Assembly: GCA_028283245.1 (NCBI GenBank)
Contig: JAPYNU010000082.1
Coordinates: forward strand, 1-40,654
Length of the DNA stretch: 40,654 nucleotides
Source: Candidatus Aldehydirespirator catecholifindens
Lineage (GTDB): Bacteria > Actinomycetota > Acidimicrobiia > Acidimicrobiales > Aldehydirespiratoraceae
Reading direction: 5' to 3'
A model generated the notes under the pieces. It ran no database searches. It was not told the origin of the DNA and saw nothing but the letters and a program-made list of their open reading frames with translations. Of this stretch, positions 32,674-40,654 are shown piece by piece; within the stretch, counting starts at the first letter, position 1, and each line of letters opens with the position of its first letter. The translations under genes and the position numbers were made by a program.

Positions 32674-33530
32674 AGCAGGCACGAATGCTGTCAACGCTGT
32701 CTGTAGGGCTGAAGCAACTGTGGCGTTGCATTTGCTTGCAGAACCGGATCTTCTGGCGCACCCCCATTGCGGCTTTCTTCACCCTGGTGTTCCCGATTTT
32801 GATGCTGGTGCTGTTCACCGCCATCTTCGGCAACGACGACTTCGACAGCGTTTACGGCCGCATAACCAGCAGCCAGTTCTATACGCCCGGCCTGGCTGTG
32901 TATGCGGCTGCTTCATCCACCTACACCGGTATCGGCATCACTTTGGCTAGCCGCCGAGAGTTGGGCATTCTCAAACGTGTGCGAGGCACGCCTCTGCCAC
33001 CCTGGGCTTACTTGGGCGGTGTGGTGCTGTCGGCGGTGTGGATCGCAGCTCTGGGAGTGACCGCAATGGTGGTGCTCGGGGTAGCGGCCTACGGCGTCAA
33101 CATTGAGGCTGCCAAACTTCCCGCCATGATCATCACTTTCGTAGTGGGTACAGCATCGTTCGCAGCGCTCGGGTTGGCTCTTTCGTCGCTGGCTCGCACA
33201 GTGTCGATGGCAGTGCCCGCCGCCAACGCCACGCTTTTGCCGCTGGCGTTCATCTCTGACATCTTCGTGCCTTTCGGCACCGACATTCCTCAATGGCTAG
33301 ACGTGATCGGCGATATTTTCCCACTGAAACATTTCGGACGGGCTTTCAGTGAGGCAATGAACCCGTTCTCGGCGGCACCGGCTTTTGAGTGGCAGCGTCT
33401 CGCAATACTGCTGGCGTGGCTGGTGGTAGGGGCTCTTGTGGCGTCTAGGAAGTTCAGTTGGGAACCGCCCGTGCTGGCCGGACGAAGCTCACGACGCCGC
33501 AGCCGTGCCAGCGGGGGCGACGCTGAATAG
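32670..33530 (+). CDS. ABC-2 type transporter permease (DrrB-like)
   Basis: A 286-residue membrane protein with six likely membrane segments, the first at about residues 30-50 (TPIAAFFTLVFPILMLVLFTA). It has the ABC-2 features of an N-terminal amphipathic region, an extracellular loop, and a C-terminal stretch (LPLAFISDIFVPFGTDIPQWL, HFGRAFSEAMNPF) typical of DrrB proteins. It overlaps the ATPase gene by four bases. Such pairs export lipids, antibiotics or polyketides; the cargo is not indicated. The stop lies within the first copy of a 21-bp imperfect direct repeat. Confidence 0.87.
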   Translation: MKQARMLSTLSVGLKQLWRCICLQNRIFWRTPIAAFFTLVFPILMLVLFTAIFGNDDFDSVYGRITSSQFYTPGLAVYAAASSTYTGIGITLASRRELGILKRVRGTPLPPWAYLGGVVLSAVWIAALGVTAMVVLGVAAYGVNIEAAKLPAMIITFVVGTASFAALGLALSSLARTVSMAVPAANATLLPLAFISDIFVPFGTDIPQWLDVIGDIFPLKHFGRAFSEAMNPFSAAPAFEWQRLAILLAWLVVGALVASRKFSWEPPVLAGRSSRRRSRASGGDAE

Positions 33531-33618
33531 GTCGCTGTAGCGGTTTTGTAGATATCTCGTCTGGTTGAGACGTGGGTCTGGGGTCGGTGTGTTTTCGTTG
33601 AATAGGGTGCTGTAGCGA
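33522..33618. repeat. Imperfect 21-bp direct repeat spanning the permease stop codon
   Basis: Copies at 33522-33542 and 33598-33618 share 18 of 21 bases (TGAATAGG and GCTGTAGCG). The first contains the permease stop TAG (33528-33530), and the second repeats it 76 bases later. The rest of the gap contains a five-base inverted repeat (CGTCT-GGTTG-AGACG) and no gene. Confidence 0.6.
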
Positions 33619-33677
33619 CTGCTCGCTGCGAGCCAGTTTTGGCTACGTGCGGATGTGGTGGTCTAGTGTGGCATCCG

Positions 33678-34643
33678 ATGACTGCCGATGACGCTCGCCC
33701 GTATGACGATCGCAAAGAAGACCACCGCGACGACGATCACTACTACGAATACGACGAGTTCGGTCTGCTCAGCGAAAACGCCGAAGAATACGGTCTCGAA
33801 TGGTCGGGCCAGCCGACGGTTCGCCGCGAGACGCTTCGCTTGCCTTCGGGCTTGAACCTGTCGGCTCTGGTTTGGGGTACGAGCTCTCCCGAACTGGTGC
33901 TGATCCACGGTGCCGCGCAGAATGCTCACACTTGGGACACTGTGGTGCTAGCTCTTGATCGCCCGCTGGTTGCGCTTGATTTGCCTGGACATGGCCGCTC
34001 CGATCATCGGGTGGATCATCATTACGGGCCTGTGTCAATGGCTCAAGACGTGGCTGTGGCTGTGGCCGCATTGGCACCGGCTGCTGAGGCGATCGTCGGC
34101 ATGTCGTTGGGTGGGCTTACTTCTATCTGTCTGGCTGCTGATCACCCGAACCTAGTGAAACGTCTGGGCGTTGTGGACATCACCCCTGGCACAGACCACA
34201 AAAAAGCCGAGTCGATAGTCGCATTCGTTGAGGGCCCTGAATATTTCGACAGTTTTGAGGCGATCTTGGAGCGCACCATCGAACATAATCCCTCAAGGAG
34301 TTATTCATCGTTGCGGCGTGGCGTGCTGCACAATGCCCATGAACTAACCGACGGTCGCTGGACATGGAACTATGACCGTTTGCGTGACTGGAAGTCTGGT
34401 TCAGGTCTCGAGCCTGGGTTCGGTGAACTCTGGGAGAAGGTTTCGGCGATATCGGCACCGACCGCTTTATGGCAAGGCGGCGCTTGGAGCGTGGTCGACG
34501 ATGATGATGTTGCAGAGTGGATGCGAAGGCTGCCTGCCACGGCGCATAAGGTGGTGGAGGGTGCTGGCCATTCGATCCAGGGCGACCGCCCGCTAGAACT
34601 CACCGCACTGATCGAGGAACTTTTGGCACGTTCTGTGTCTTGA
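33678..34643 (+). CDS. Alpha/beta-fold hydrolase
   Basis: A 321-residue alpha/beta hydrolase. The oxyanion motif is LVLIHGAAQNAHTWD (about 73-87), DLPGHGRSD follows, the nucleophile elbow is GMSLGG with Ser143, and the catalytic His298 lies in EGAGHSIQ; an Asp near 274-277 (VVDDDD) may complete the triad. The first 40 residues are very rich in Asp, Glu and Tyr, which is unusual for the family. Start ATG 33678 is used; GTG 33669 is an alternative. Substrate unknown. It follows the transporter on the same strand but 148 bases away. Confidence 0.85.
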   Translation: MTADDARPYDDRKEDHRDDDHYYEYDEFGLLSENAEEYGLEWSGQPTVRRETLRLPSGLNLSALVWGTSSPELVLIHGAAQNAHTWDTVVLALDRPLVALDLPGHGRSDHRVDHHYGPVSMAQDVAVAVAALAPAAEAIVGMSLGGLTSICLAADHPNLVKRLGVVDITPGTDHKKAESIVAFVEGPEYFDSFEAILERTIEHNPSRSYSSLRRGVLHNAHELTDGRWTWNYDRLRDWKSGSGLEPGFGELWEKVSAISAPTALWQGGAWSVVDDDDVAEWMRRLPATAHKVVEGAGHSIQGDRPLELTALIEELLARSVS

Positions 34644-34671
34644 ACGCTGGGACTTGGTTGACTAAGAACGG

Positions 34672-34797
34672 TTAAGATGCTTCGTCTTGAAGATTGCGAT
34701 TAACGATTTGAGGGATACATGATGAGACGGATCGGTCGTCGGCGTCAGCAGTGGCCTTTAACCGTTCAAGCGTCTCGAGCGGAAACCGAACCGCCAA
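34672..34797 (-). pseudogene. Relic ribbon-helix-helix antitoxin-like fragment
   Basis: A 41-codon frame, LAVRFPLETLERLKATADADD followed by RSVSSCIPQIVNRNL, resembles the strand-helix-helix of CopG/RHH antitoxins (VRLP-x2-LLERL-x2-LA). There is no ATG or GTG, only a TTG at 34797, and an in-frame stop lies just upstream. No toxin gene is adjacent. It may be a decayed antitoxin or a short gene with an unusual start. The rest of the 34644-34821 gap shows nothing else. Confidence 0.4.
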
Positions 34798-34821
34798 TAC
34801 GTGTGTTCGTCGGTTAGTGTA

Positions 34822-35943
34822 TTATGAGGGGGTTAGTTGTGTGGGGCAGGCTAGGTAGGTGCCGATATCTTCTGGTTGGGGTAGTACTAGTTTGTTCAAG
34901 GTCGCTTCTGGGTCTATGAAGACGGTTGCAGCGCTGTTAGCTCCGCAGGTGAGCAGTTCGCCAGTATCGGCAAGGCTAAGCCAGGTGACACCAGAAAAGC
35001 ATGGCAGGTGAGCTGGATGCACGGATAGCATGAATATTTCGCCGTTGTGGCGGGCTTGTGCGTTCCATCGGTCGCCGTATTCACGCAACGGGTCGCGCAT
35101 CTCGTAATACTGTGCATAAGTGCCGGTGTCTACACGCAACAAGTCTCCTTCAGTTGTTACTTCTATGTTCGATGGGCGCTGCTGCACCGATTCCAGCAAT
35201 GAGTCTGAAGGTTCCACAACTACGGGATCATAATATTCGCCCCAGCGAACTCTGAAAGTCCAGTTAGTAACGTCAGGTGCTCCGCCAACTTCAATACCAT
35301 CTTCACCGAGGGAGATCATCCCTACTTGACCCAAACAGTCAATCCGCAACCCTGGTAATCGAACTTGTCGATGGGTTTCGTCGGGATCCAAAGTCCAGTA
35401 TCGCAGCGCCCATTCCAAGGCGTATTCGTTGTAGATAGTCGGAAAATATCCGATGGGCCATAATTGAACCAGCCCACGGAAGGGCCATGCTGGTGGTGCG
35501 CCTTCAACAAAACTGCCTGGCACCGGCCAGTATGGAGGCGACCACTGAAGTGGTTCAGTTGTAGTGGTGGATGGTGTGGTCGTGGAAGCGGTGTCCAATT
35601 CGTCAGCAGGAGTCGCTGATTCAACCGACTGCTTTTGATAGTCATCAATCTCAGCCTGTGTTGTCGGAGGGTTAGCGACATTGTTCGTAGGGGGTTTCTG
35701 CGACCCATCCGATGGACTGAGTACCACGGACCCCTCACTCGTGTCAGGGCTCGTAGTGTTTGATGCCCGGTTGGTTGGAGTTTCAGTCTCTGGAGATGCT
35801 GGTGCTGTCGGCTCTGCATCCTCACCAGCGTTCGATTTTACTCCATCTCCGGTAGCACAACCTGCGATCAGTGTCCCCATGACACACAAAACCGACAAAA
35901 ATCGCACTCTTCTTATCAACGGCTGGGCTACAGTTTGGCTCAT
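34822..35943 (-). CDS. Putative lipoprotein, paralogue of the preceding exported protein
   Basis: A 373-residue protein with a lipoprotein signal: basic start, hydrophobic core and lipobox LIAGC with Cys29. A Thr/Ser/Pro-rich linker of about 100 residues leads to a folded C-terminal domain (from about 140) beginning WPFRGLVQLWP. The end, DTGELLTCGANSAATVFIDPE, aligns by eye with HTGKSLICGWGNFGPILVNFD of the adjacent gene, so the two are probably diverged paralogues. Start ATG overlaps the upstream stop by four bases. It is the last gene of a five-gene exported-protein operon. No domain family is recognised. A surface-anchored role is inferred from the signal. Confidence 0.7.
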   Translation of the reverse strand: MSQTVAQPLIRRVRFLSVLCVMGTLIAGCATGDGVKSNAGEDAEPTAPASPETETPTNRASNTTSPDTSEGSVVLSPSDGSQKPPTNNVANPPTTQAEIDDYQKQSVESATPADELDTASTTTPSTTTTEPLQWSPPYWPVPGSFVEGAPPAWPFRGLVQLWPIGYFPTIYNEYALEWALRYWTLDPDETHRQVRLPGLRIDCLGQVGMISLGEDGIEVGGAPDVTNWTFRVRWGEYYDPVVVEPSDSLLESVQQRPSNIEVTTEGDLLRVDTGTYAQYYEMRDPLREYGDRWNAQARHNGEIFMLSVHPAHLPCFSGVTWLSLADTGELLTCGANSAATVFIDPEATLNKLVLPQPEDIGTYLACPTQLTPS

Positions 35944-37067
35944 TGTGGAAGCAATTCACGTAGGTCTACAGCACGAGGGCAAGGCCCTGGCTCTTTAGGC
36001 GGAGGATTCATTGGTAAGGCCAAAGCCTCACTTAGTTGCTTATTATCATCAAAGTTTACTTCATTTTCGGCTACTGCGCTTGATGAAGGGATTAACGGGA
36101 ATACTGTCTCGGAAATGCCTGTAAAATTGCTATCAAAGTTTACAAGTATCGGCCCAAAATTTCCCCAACCGCAAATCAGTGACTTGCCTGTATGGGCGGA
36201 TATTACGTTGGCTAGTTGGGGGCCACAATTAGGCTCATGCGGATCAGTCAGTAATCCATAATTCTGGCCATCAGTGCCCGCCAGTTCAATATTGTAATAG
36301 ACTTCCGAAAGGTATGAAAATATTTCACGCTCAGAAGCATTGAGCGGGTAATCCATTTTTGAGATATCTGTGCCCAGATCAGTTGGGATATTGTTACGAT
36401 CAAACTCAAAGAACCTGGTATCTGCTGCGTTAGTGATTCTGAAGACGTTAACATAGAATATAGGTTGCTCAATCACAAAGGTCGGAGACACTCTCACAGT
36501 AGATGCAAGTGATGCACTTGTCCAGGATCCGGGTACACTTGTCCAGGATTCTAAAGAAGGTGCTAGTAATGGGTATGCTTCATCGTTCCACGGAACCCTA
36601 ATATATGCTCGTCCTGAGTGGTGGTTGAAATATGACATCTCAATTCCTGATAAACTTGCAACCATATGTCCAGGACCACAGCCACCGGTCGTCATTAATT
36701 TTAATGGCACGCTGGACAAAGTTGAATCAGTATAATTCCAAAATTGAAGGCTTGGTCCGTCATTGATTTCTGGATCAGACTCCCACGGCGGGTCAATATA
36801 GTTGCCAAAGCTATCAATCTCGATAGTGCTACGATCGTAAACATTGCTGTGGTATTTCATATGAGGGTGATAAAAGTTTATGATTCCGCGAAATGGACGA
36901 GTTGGCCAGCCAGTTCGAGTGTCAACATCTGATGCTGCTGAGTTCGCGGAGACTTCGTTATCGTGTGCTACTGCTAGCGATATATCCAAATGACTACTAC
37001 TAGCAGCCAAGAAGCTAAACAGAGTGATAAATACTAAGGATAGCTTCCACTTACTGTAGCAACACAT
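35940..37067 (-). CDS. Secreted protein of unknown function, paralogue of the lipoprotein gene
   Basis: A 375-residue protein with an N-terminal signal peptide (about 1-34; WKLSLVFITLFSFLAASSS). It shares with the downstream lipoprotein the motif RPFRG near the start of the folded domain and the TG-x2-L-x-CG segment near the C-terminus. It is rich in Trp, Tyr, Asn and Ser. The coding sequence is AT-rich compared with most of the window. It lies between the M15-like peptidase gene (12 bases upstream) and the lipoprotein (four-base overlap), so it is cotranscribed with both. No family is recognised. Confidence 0.7.
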   Translation of the reverse strand: MCCYSKWKLSLVFITLFSFLAASSSHLDISLAVAHDNEVSANSAASDVDTRTGWPTRPFRGIINFYHPHMKYHSNVYDRSTIEIDSFGNYIDPPWESDPEINDGPSLQFWNYTDSTLSSVPLKLMTTGGCGPGHMVASLSGIEMSYFNHHSGRAYIRVPWNDEAYPLLAPSLESWTSVPGSWTSASLASTVRVSPTFVIEQPIFYVNVFRITNAADTRFFEFDRNNIPTDLGTDISKMDYPLNASEREIFSYLSEVYYNIELAGTDGQNYGLLTDPHEPNCGPQLANVISAHTGKSLICGWGNFGPILVNFDSNFTGISETVFPLIPSSSAVAENEVNFDDNKQLSEALALPMNPPPKEPGPCPRAVDLRELLPQ

Positions 37068-37078
37068 CGGTGAGTCCC

Positions 37079-37903
37079 CTAAGTAACGGCAGTGTCGCCC
37101 CAGCGGAAGGTTCCGGCTGGTTGATCAGCAAGGCCATGCATCATAATATAGTCAAGTAACAACATATAATGATTGATGTACTTGACTGGATCAAAACATT
37201 CCATTCCTAGATCCGAAAGCAGTATTTGGTAAGCTTGCTCAGATGATGCCCCCCATATGCCATCATAAGATGTTCTGATAGCGGTGAATGCATTAATACA
37301 ATCCTGAATGAAATAGTGGCACGACATGGATGCTCTTGCTCGGCTTCCTCGACGTATTCTCAAAGCAACATCACAACCAGTATCAACGTGGAAATGATTA
37401 TCATGGTCACGGATGCCGCGATTGAGAACGTATCCAAACCACTTGCGTAGCCCTGCTTCGACCGCAACCAGACGCCTGTGTGTGGTAGGTTGCCAATTCT
37501 CGTTAGAGTCATGTACTTCAAGAGCGGCTTCTGTGGGGTTTGATCTATGCCCACCTGCCCATTCGATCCACTTGATATCGAGTGCCTTGCCTACATTATG
37601 GAAAGTGTCTCGTATGCTACCGGCTTTGCCACCATCGTGTCCTATCCAAGACAGATTGCCATATTGAGAGCTACCGTACATTCGCGAGAAATAACTGATA
37701 TTGTTTACAAAGCTGTTGAGAAGTGGCTCTAGCGATGCGTCTAGATTAAGATCACCTGGCGCGTGAAAGGAGTGAGAGTTCTGATTGTCTAAATAATACG
37801 CGCGGTAGGTGACATTGACGGTGCCACTACCCGAAGACGCGAACTTGTATTCTGGATATTTCTGAGGTGGCGGAGGATTGTAGCTGCACGTTGGAATGGT
37901 CAT
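37079..37903 (-). CDS. Extensin-like/M15-type peptidase with peptidoglycan-binding-like C-terminus
   Basis: About 274 residues from ATG 37903; ATG 37975 would add 24 residues overlapping the upstream gene by 56 bases. The central part has the zinc-peptidase-like motifs HNVGKALDIKWIEW and DHDNHFHVDTGCD, as in extensin-like and D-Ala-D-Ala carboxypeptidase-like proteins. Near the C-terminus FTAIRTSYDGIWGASSEQAYQ resembles the DGxWGxxT core of PG_binding_1 domains. A cell-wall cleaving or binding role is therefore likely. Neither start gives a clear signal peptide, which is odd among exported neighbours. AT-rich, as is the next gene. Confidence 0.65.
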   Translation of the reverse strand: MTIPTCSYNPPPPQKYPEYKFASSGSGTVNVTYRAYYLDNQNSHSFHAPGDLNLDASLEPLLNSFVNNISYFSRMYGSSQYGNLSWIGHDGGKAGSIRDTFHNVGKALDIKWIEWAGGHRSNPTEAALEVHDSNENWQPTTHRRLVAVEAGLRKWFGYVLNRGIRDHDNHFHVDTGCDVALRIRRGSRARASMSCHYFIQDCINAFTAIRTSYDGIWGASSEQAYQILLSDLGMECFDPVKYINHYMLLLDYIMMHGLADQPAGTFRWGDTAVT

Positions 37904-37919
37904 AGATGTCTCACAGAGG

Positions 37920-39083
37920 TCATGGTTGTCTAGGTGGTTTGGGAGTGCGCGGTGGCCGACTGGGCAACAGAGCATTTTTGCCGTCTGGTGCTGTAATTAA
38001 TATGTCTGGGGAGATACGATGTGTGATTGAGTCGTTAGCAGTTAATGCGGCGATTTCGGCGAGGGCACCATTCTTGAAGCGTTGGATTTGGCGTGTGCCA
38101 GTGGCGGTTTCCACAGCCGCTTCGATGATGTCGCCTGAGGCGGTGATTCCGAGTAGGCGTGTGTCAGGGTCAAGGCTGAGCAGGACTTGGTTCTGATCGT
38201 CGTAGCCTTTTATGTTGTTGCGATCAGTGACTATGAGCAGGTCGCTGGTGCCGGTATCGCTTGCGCCCCACAGTGTGCCGTGGTCAAGTGGGATAGAGTC
38301 GCGGACCGTAGTCGGTCGTCCGTAGATAGCTTCTGCGAGGCTGATCTGACTCACTTCAATGACTGAGTCAGGCATTTCGGCGATGCTGTAGTGGTCTGCC
38401 GCCAAGACACTGCCACGTTCAAGCACAGCGCCGAAAGACCCGCCCGTCCCTACACGCAAAGGTAAGTCAAGTGTCTCCCAGTTCTGTAGATCTTCGCTGA
38501 CGATGAGGGAGGGTAAGCGCTCAATGAAGATGTGCTGGTAGGGTCGCACGCTAGGCTTTTCGCCTTGATCCAGAAGGATCTTGGAGTCTGCACCTGCTTG
38601 TTCCAGCAGAGTTTTGTAGGAGGTTCCGGCCTCAAAGGTGGCTGTTTCAGTCTGTAATAGGCGGTGCCCTCCGATGACCAGCAGATTCTCATGAGTGCCC
38701 AGACAGCGACCAGTAAACCCTTCAGGCACAGTCACGAGATGATCGCGTGCTGCCATCTCGTAACGCACCAGCATTCCCTGGGGGCCTTGCCGAAGCGTGA
38801 GCAGTTCGTCCTGCCAGTTTGTGGCATCCACGAACCCTGATTCCACATGAGTTATCGACAGGTTAGCCAGTTCGCCTGTATCACCGCGATCATTTGTATC
38901 GGGTTGGTCTGACTCGGACTCACCGATACTGGGCAGGCTGGGTTCTGAAGTTTCGGTTCCTAATTCGTCGTTGCTGGAGGTTTCGTTGGCATAGACGCGT
39001 GAGTTGAACACTAGGGCACTGCTGGCCCCGCCCACGACGACTAAGAATCCGCGCCGACTAAATCGTTGTGAATCTAAGGGCAT
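37920..39083 (-). CDS. Tat-exported protein of unknown function
   Basis: A 387-residue protein with a twin-arginine signal (SRRGFLVVVGG, residues 9-19) and a cleavage-like VYANE near residue 33. An acidic, Ser/Thr-rich linker is followed by a beta-rich domain with repeated short segments such as GGSFGAVLERGSVLAADHYSI, GTLWGASDTGTSDLLIVTDR and DTRLLGITASGDIIEA, suggestive of a beta-propeller-like repeat. No known family is recognised. It overlaps the upstream PPC-type gene by ten bases and precedes the M15-like gene by 16 bases or overlaps it. Tat export implies folding before secretion. Confidence 0.7.
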   Translation of the reverse strand: MPLDSQRFSRRGFLVVVGGASSALVFNSRVYANETSSNDELGTETSEPSLPSIGESESDQPDTNDRGDTGELANLSITHVESGFVDATNWQDELLTLRQGPQGMLVRYEMAARDHLVTVPEGFTGRCLGTHENLLVIGGHRLLQTETATFEAGTSYKTLLEQAGADSKILLDQGEKPSVRPYQHIFIERLPSLIVSEDLQNWETLDLPLRVGTGGSFGAVLERGSVLAADHYSIAEMPDSVIEVSQISLAEAIYGRPTTVRDSIPLDHGTLWGASDTGTSDLLIVTDRNNIKGYDDQNQVLLSLDPDTRLLGITASGDIIEAAVETATGTRQIQRFKNGALAEIAALTANDSITHRISPDILITAPDGKNALLPSRPPRTPKPPRQP

Positions 39084-40654
39084 TGTTTGGGTCGTCCTGT
39101 GCTATCAGATTCGGCTCGTATCGTGAGACGGTCTGCTTTGTTAGGGTCAGGCTTGATGTCGCTGGATGTGCTCGGTGCTGAGCATCCGATGGGGTAAGGA
39201 ACTTTTATGTTTAGGGTGAAGTTGCCTGAGATCGATGGAGTAGTACCAACTGCGGGTTTAGGTATTGTCGCCACCGCCACATACATGCCTTGTGGCAGAG
39301 TCGCAGTGATCCATGAGTCTGTACTGTTGGTGTTTCCATATGTGCGATAGCCGTTATCGTCCTCGCGCAGCAGAGTTCCTAGATCTACCCCGGCGGTTGT
39401 ACCCGAACTTGCTACAATCCGACGCGAGAGCATGAGATAGGTGTCCTGACTAGATGTGAGCCGTATCGTGACCTCAGCGGAATTAAACGGAACCTCGAAA
39501 ACAAAATAGCGAGCAGGCCGTTTACTGGTGCCGTCTAAGAAAGTGCAAGAACTATTGACAGCAGGCCATGGTCGGTCTGCGACATACCAGCGCACGACCG
39601 GGATACGCTCAATACATGCTGATGACACGGTACCGTTAGGCAGTTTGGCAATTCGTGGAACCCAAGAGGTATCAAGGCTGCAACTCGTCTGCCCAGCGGG
39701 AACGGCTTCTCTCTGAGGACACAATCGCAACCCGAACCCGTAACGGCCCACCACAACCGTAGAGCCGTTCTTCTTGAACCCCAGCACAATCCTGTAGTTG
39801 CCGACTCTCGCTACACTCGGCGAAATAGTGATTTGGCCGCTACCCTCGCTGTAATTCAAAGATACGGAACTGCTAAGCACGGACGGTTGCACAGCTTCAA
39901 TGTATGGTCGCAGTCCGCCACCTTGGATTGCGCTATCGTTATCCGACTCAAGATCGAACGAGAAAGGCAGCGCTAGCTTGTCTCCAGCGGTACCCCAAAC
40001 AGCTGCAGAAAGTCCTGTGACAGTGACAGGGCCTGCTATCTTCGCTGGAGTTTGCACTCCCACCGTGAGAATGAAATCACCCGTGGTGCTAGCACTGTAC
40101 GAGGTCGCCTCAATTGTGTAGTCGCCCGACGGCAGAAACACCGATGAGAGGCGCGAGTTGCGTCCGACCCCTCCGTCGTCATCGAGCTCAAGTAATCTCC
40201 CTGACGCTTCATGCCCAGATAGAAGCATCAGATAAGTGTCAAGAGACCGTGTTTGTCCTGAAGCGGACTTAAGATCAATCGACAGCCACGCTGAAGATGC
40301 AAGAGTGATTTCGTAGCGCTTAGCAAAATAGTGTCGAGTGGTGGTGCCGCGGTTCTGTGATATGCATCTTGAAGCGAGTTTCCCCCGCACCTGTTGAACC
40401 GTAGGCACCGACAGAGCGACGCTACAGGGTGCTGGAGCGCTGCGTATTGAGACGTTTATCGGGCGAGCAGGCGGGGGTCTTGTTGTTGTGGTGGGTGGTC
40501 TTGTGGTGGTTGGTGGACAGGGTTCTACGTAGACCCATTGGTGTGTGCTGTCGGCTCGGTGGATGCGGTAGCGGAGTCTGTTTGTTGCGTGACATGATGG
40601 GCGGGTTAGGTGATCATCGGGGTGGCACCATGCGGGGCTGTAGGCGTGTCGGTG
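39074..40654 (-). CDS. Exported PPC-like repeat protein, N-terminus beyond the right edge
   Basis: The frame is open from its stop at 39074 to the window edge with no stop, so the gene starts outside. At least 526 residues are visible. The visible N-terminal part is Cys/His/Arg-rich (STHQWVYVEPCPP) and leads into a Thr/Pro linker. Two pre-peptidase C-terminal (PPC)-like beta domains follow: one with DTYLMLLSGHEASGRLLELDD and LPSGDYTIEATSY, one with QDTYLMLSRR and LPQGMYVAVATIP. PPC domains are common secreted beta-sandwich modules. GTG 40408 would be a possible internal start but would remove the linker. It is the first visible gene of the exported-protein operon. Confidence 0.75.
   Translation of the reverse strand, partial: HRHAYSPAWCHPDDHLTRPSCHATNRLRYRIHRADSTHQWVYVEPCPPTTTRPPTTTTRPPPARPINVSIRSAPAPCSVALSVPTVQQVRGKLASRCISQNRGTTTRHYFAKRYEITLASSAWLSIDLKSASGQTRSLDTYLMLLSGHEASGRLLELDDDGGVGRNSRLSSVFLPSGDYTIEATSYSASTTGDFILTVGVQTPAKIAGPVTVTGLSAAVWGTAGDKLALPFSFDLESDNDSAIQGGGLRPYIEAVQPSVLSSSVSLNYSEGSGQITISPSVARVGNYRIVLGFKKNGSTVVVGRYGFGLRLCPQREAVPAGQTSCSLDTSWVPRIAKLPNGTVSSACIERIPVVRWYVADRPWPAVNSSCTFLDGTSKRPARYFVFEVPFNSAEVTIRLTSSQDTYLMLSRRIVASSGTTAGVDLGTLLREDDNGYRTYGNTNSTDSWITATLPQGMYVAVATIPKPAVGTTPSISGNFTLNIKVPYPIGCSAPSTSSDIKPDPNKADRLTIRAESDSTGRPKQCP

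Overview
The window looks like chromosomal DNA from a high-GC actinobacterium, most likely in or near the Acidimicrobiia. That placement is an inference. It rests on the GC-rich codon use, a surface protein ending in Cys-containing SLH-type repeats (FCPDQPVTRAQMASF) of a kind common in that class, a DapC-like aminotransferase close to the mycobacterial type, and an AddAB-type recombination pair. Several AT-richer blocks (about 10.5-13.1 kb, 28.0-29.9 kb and 35.9-38.0 kb) look acquired. I saw no rRNA or tRNA gene, insertion sequence or CRISPR array.

Layout. 0.1-0.8 kb: membrane-anchored thioredoxin-like protein. 0.85-9.1 kb: a defence-like locus with a PLD-SNF2 helicase and a large adenine-specific DNA methyltransferase, and between them an oppositely oriented DUF433/DUF5615 toxin-antitoxin pair. 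The methyltransferase is split by a 16-copy GGAC tetranucleotide tract; 17 or 14 copies would restore one 1100-residue-class reading frame. 9.3-10.4 kb: DapC-like aminotransferase. 10.6-13.1 kb: AT-rich ABC exporter operon. 13.2-14.7 kb: pseudouridine-5'-phosphate glycosidase, an internally deleted zeta-toxin-like ATPase and its small partner. 14.7-17.6 kb: secreted spondin-cadherin-SLH protein. 17.8-20.9 kb: two PLP fold-type II enzymes. 21.0-27.9 kb: AddA/AddB-type helicase-nuclease. 28.1-29.8 kb: a type II restriction-modification pair in which the HNH endonuclease is frameshifted by an exact 20-bp tandem duplication. 30.0-31.4 kb: 2-oxoglutarate oxygenase and a small membrane protein. 31.7-34.6 kb: DrrAB-type ABC transporter and an alpha/beta hydrolase. 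34.7-40.65 kb: a relic antitoxin and a compact operon of five exported proteins, the first of which runs off the right edge.

The unifying theme is tandem repetition. Both DNA-modification loci are interrupted by repeats of a length that shifts the frame, one with the methyltransferase off and one with the endonuclease off. Two divergent intergenic regions each hold eight degenerate units of 22 or 23 bp sharing a GTGC-N7-GC(A/G)TC skeleton. Two convergent gene pairs end inside the first and last copies of a short repeat that carries stop codons on both strands. Slippage therefore seems to shape gene ends, gene starts and defence-gene expression in this genome.
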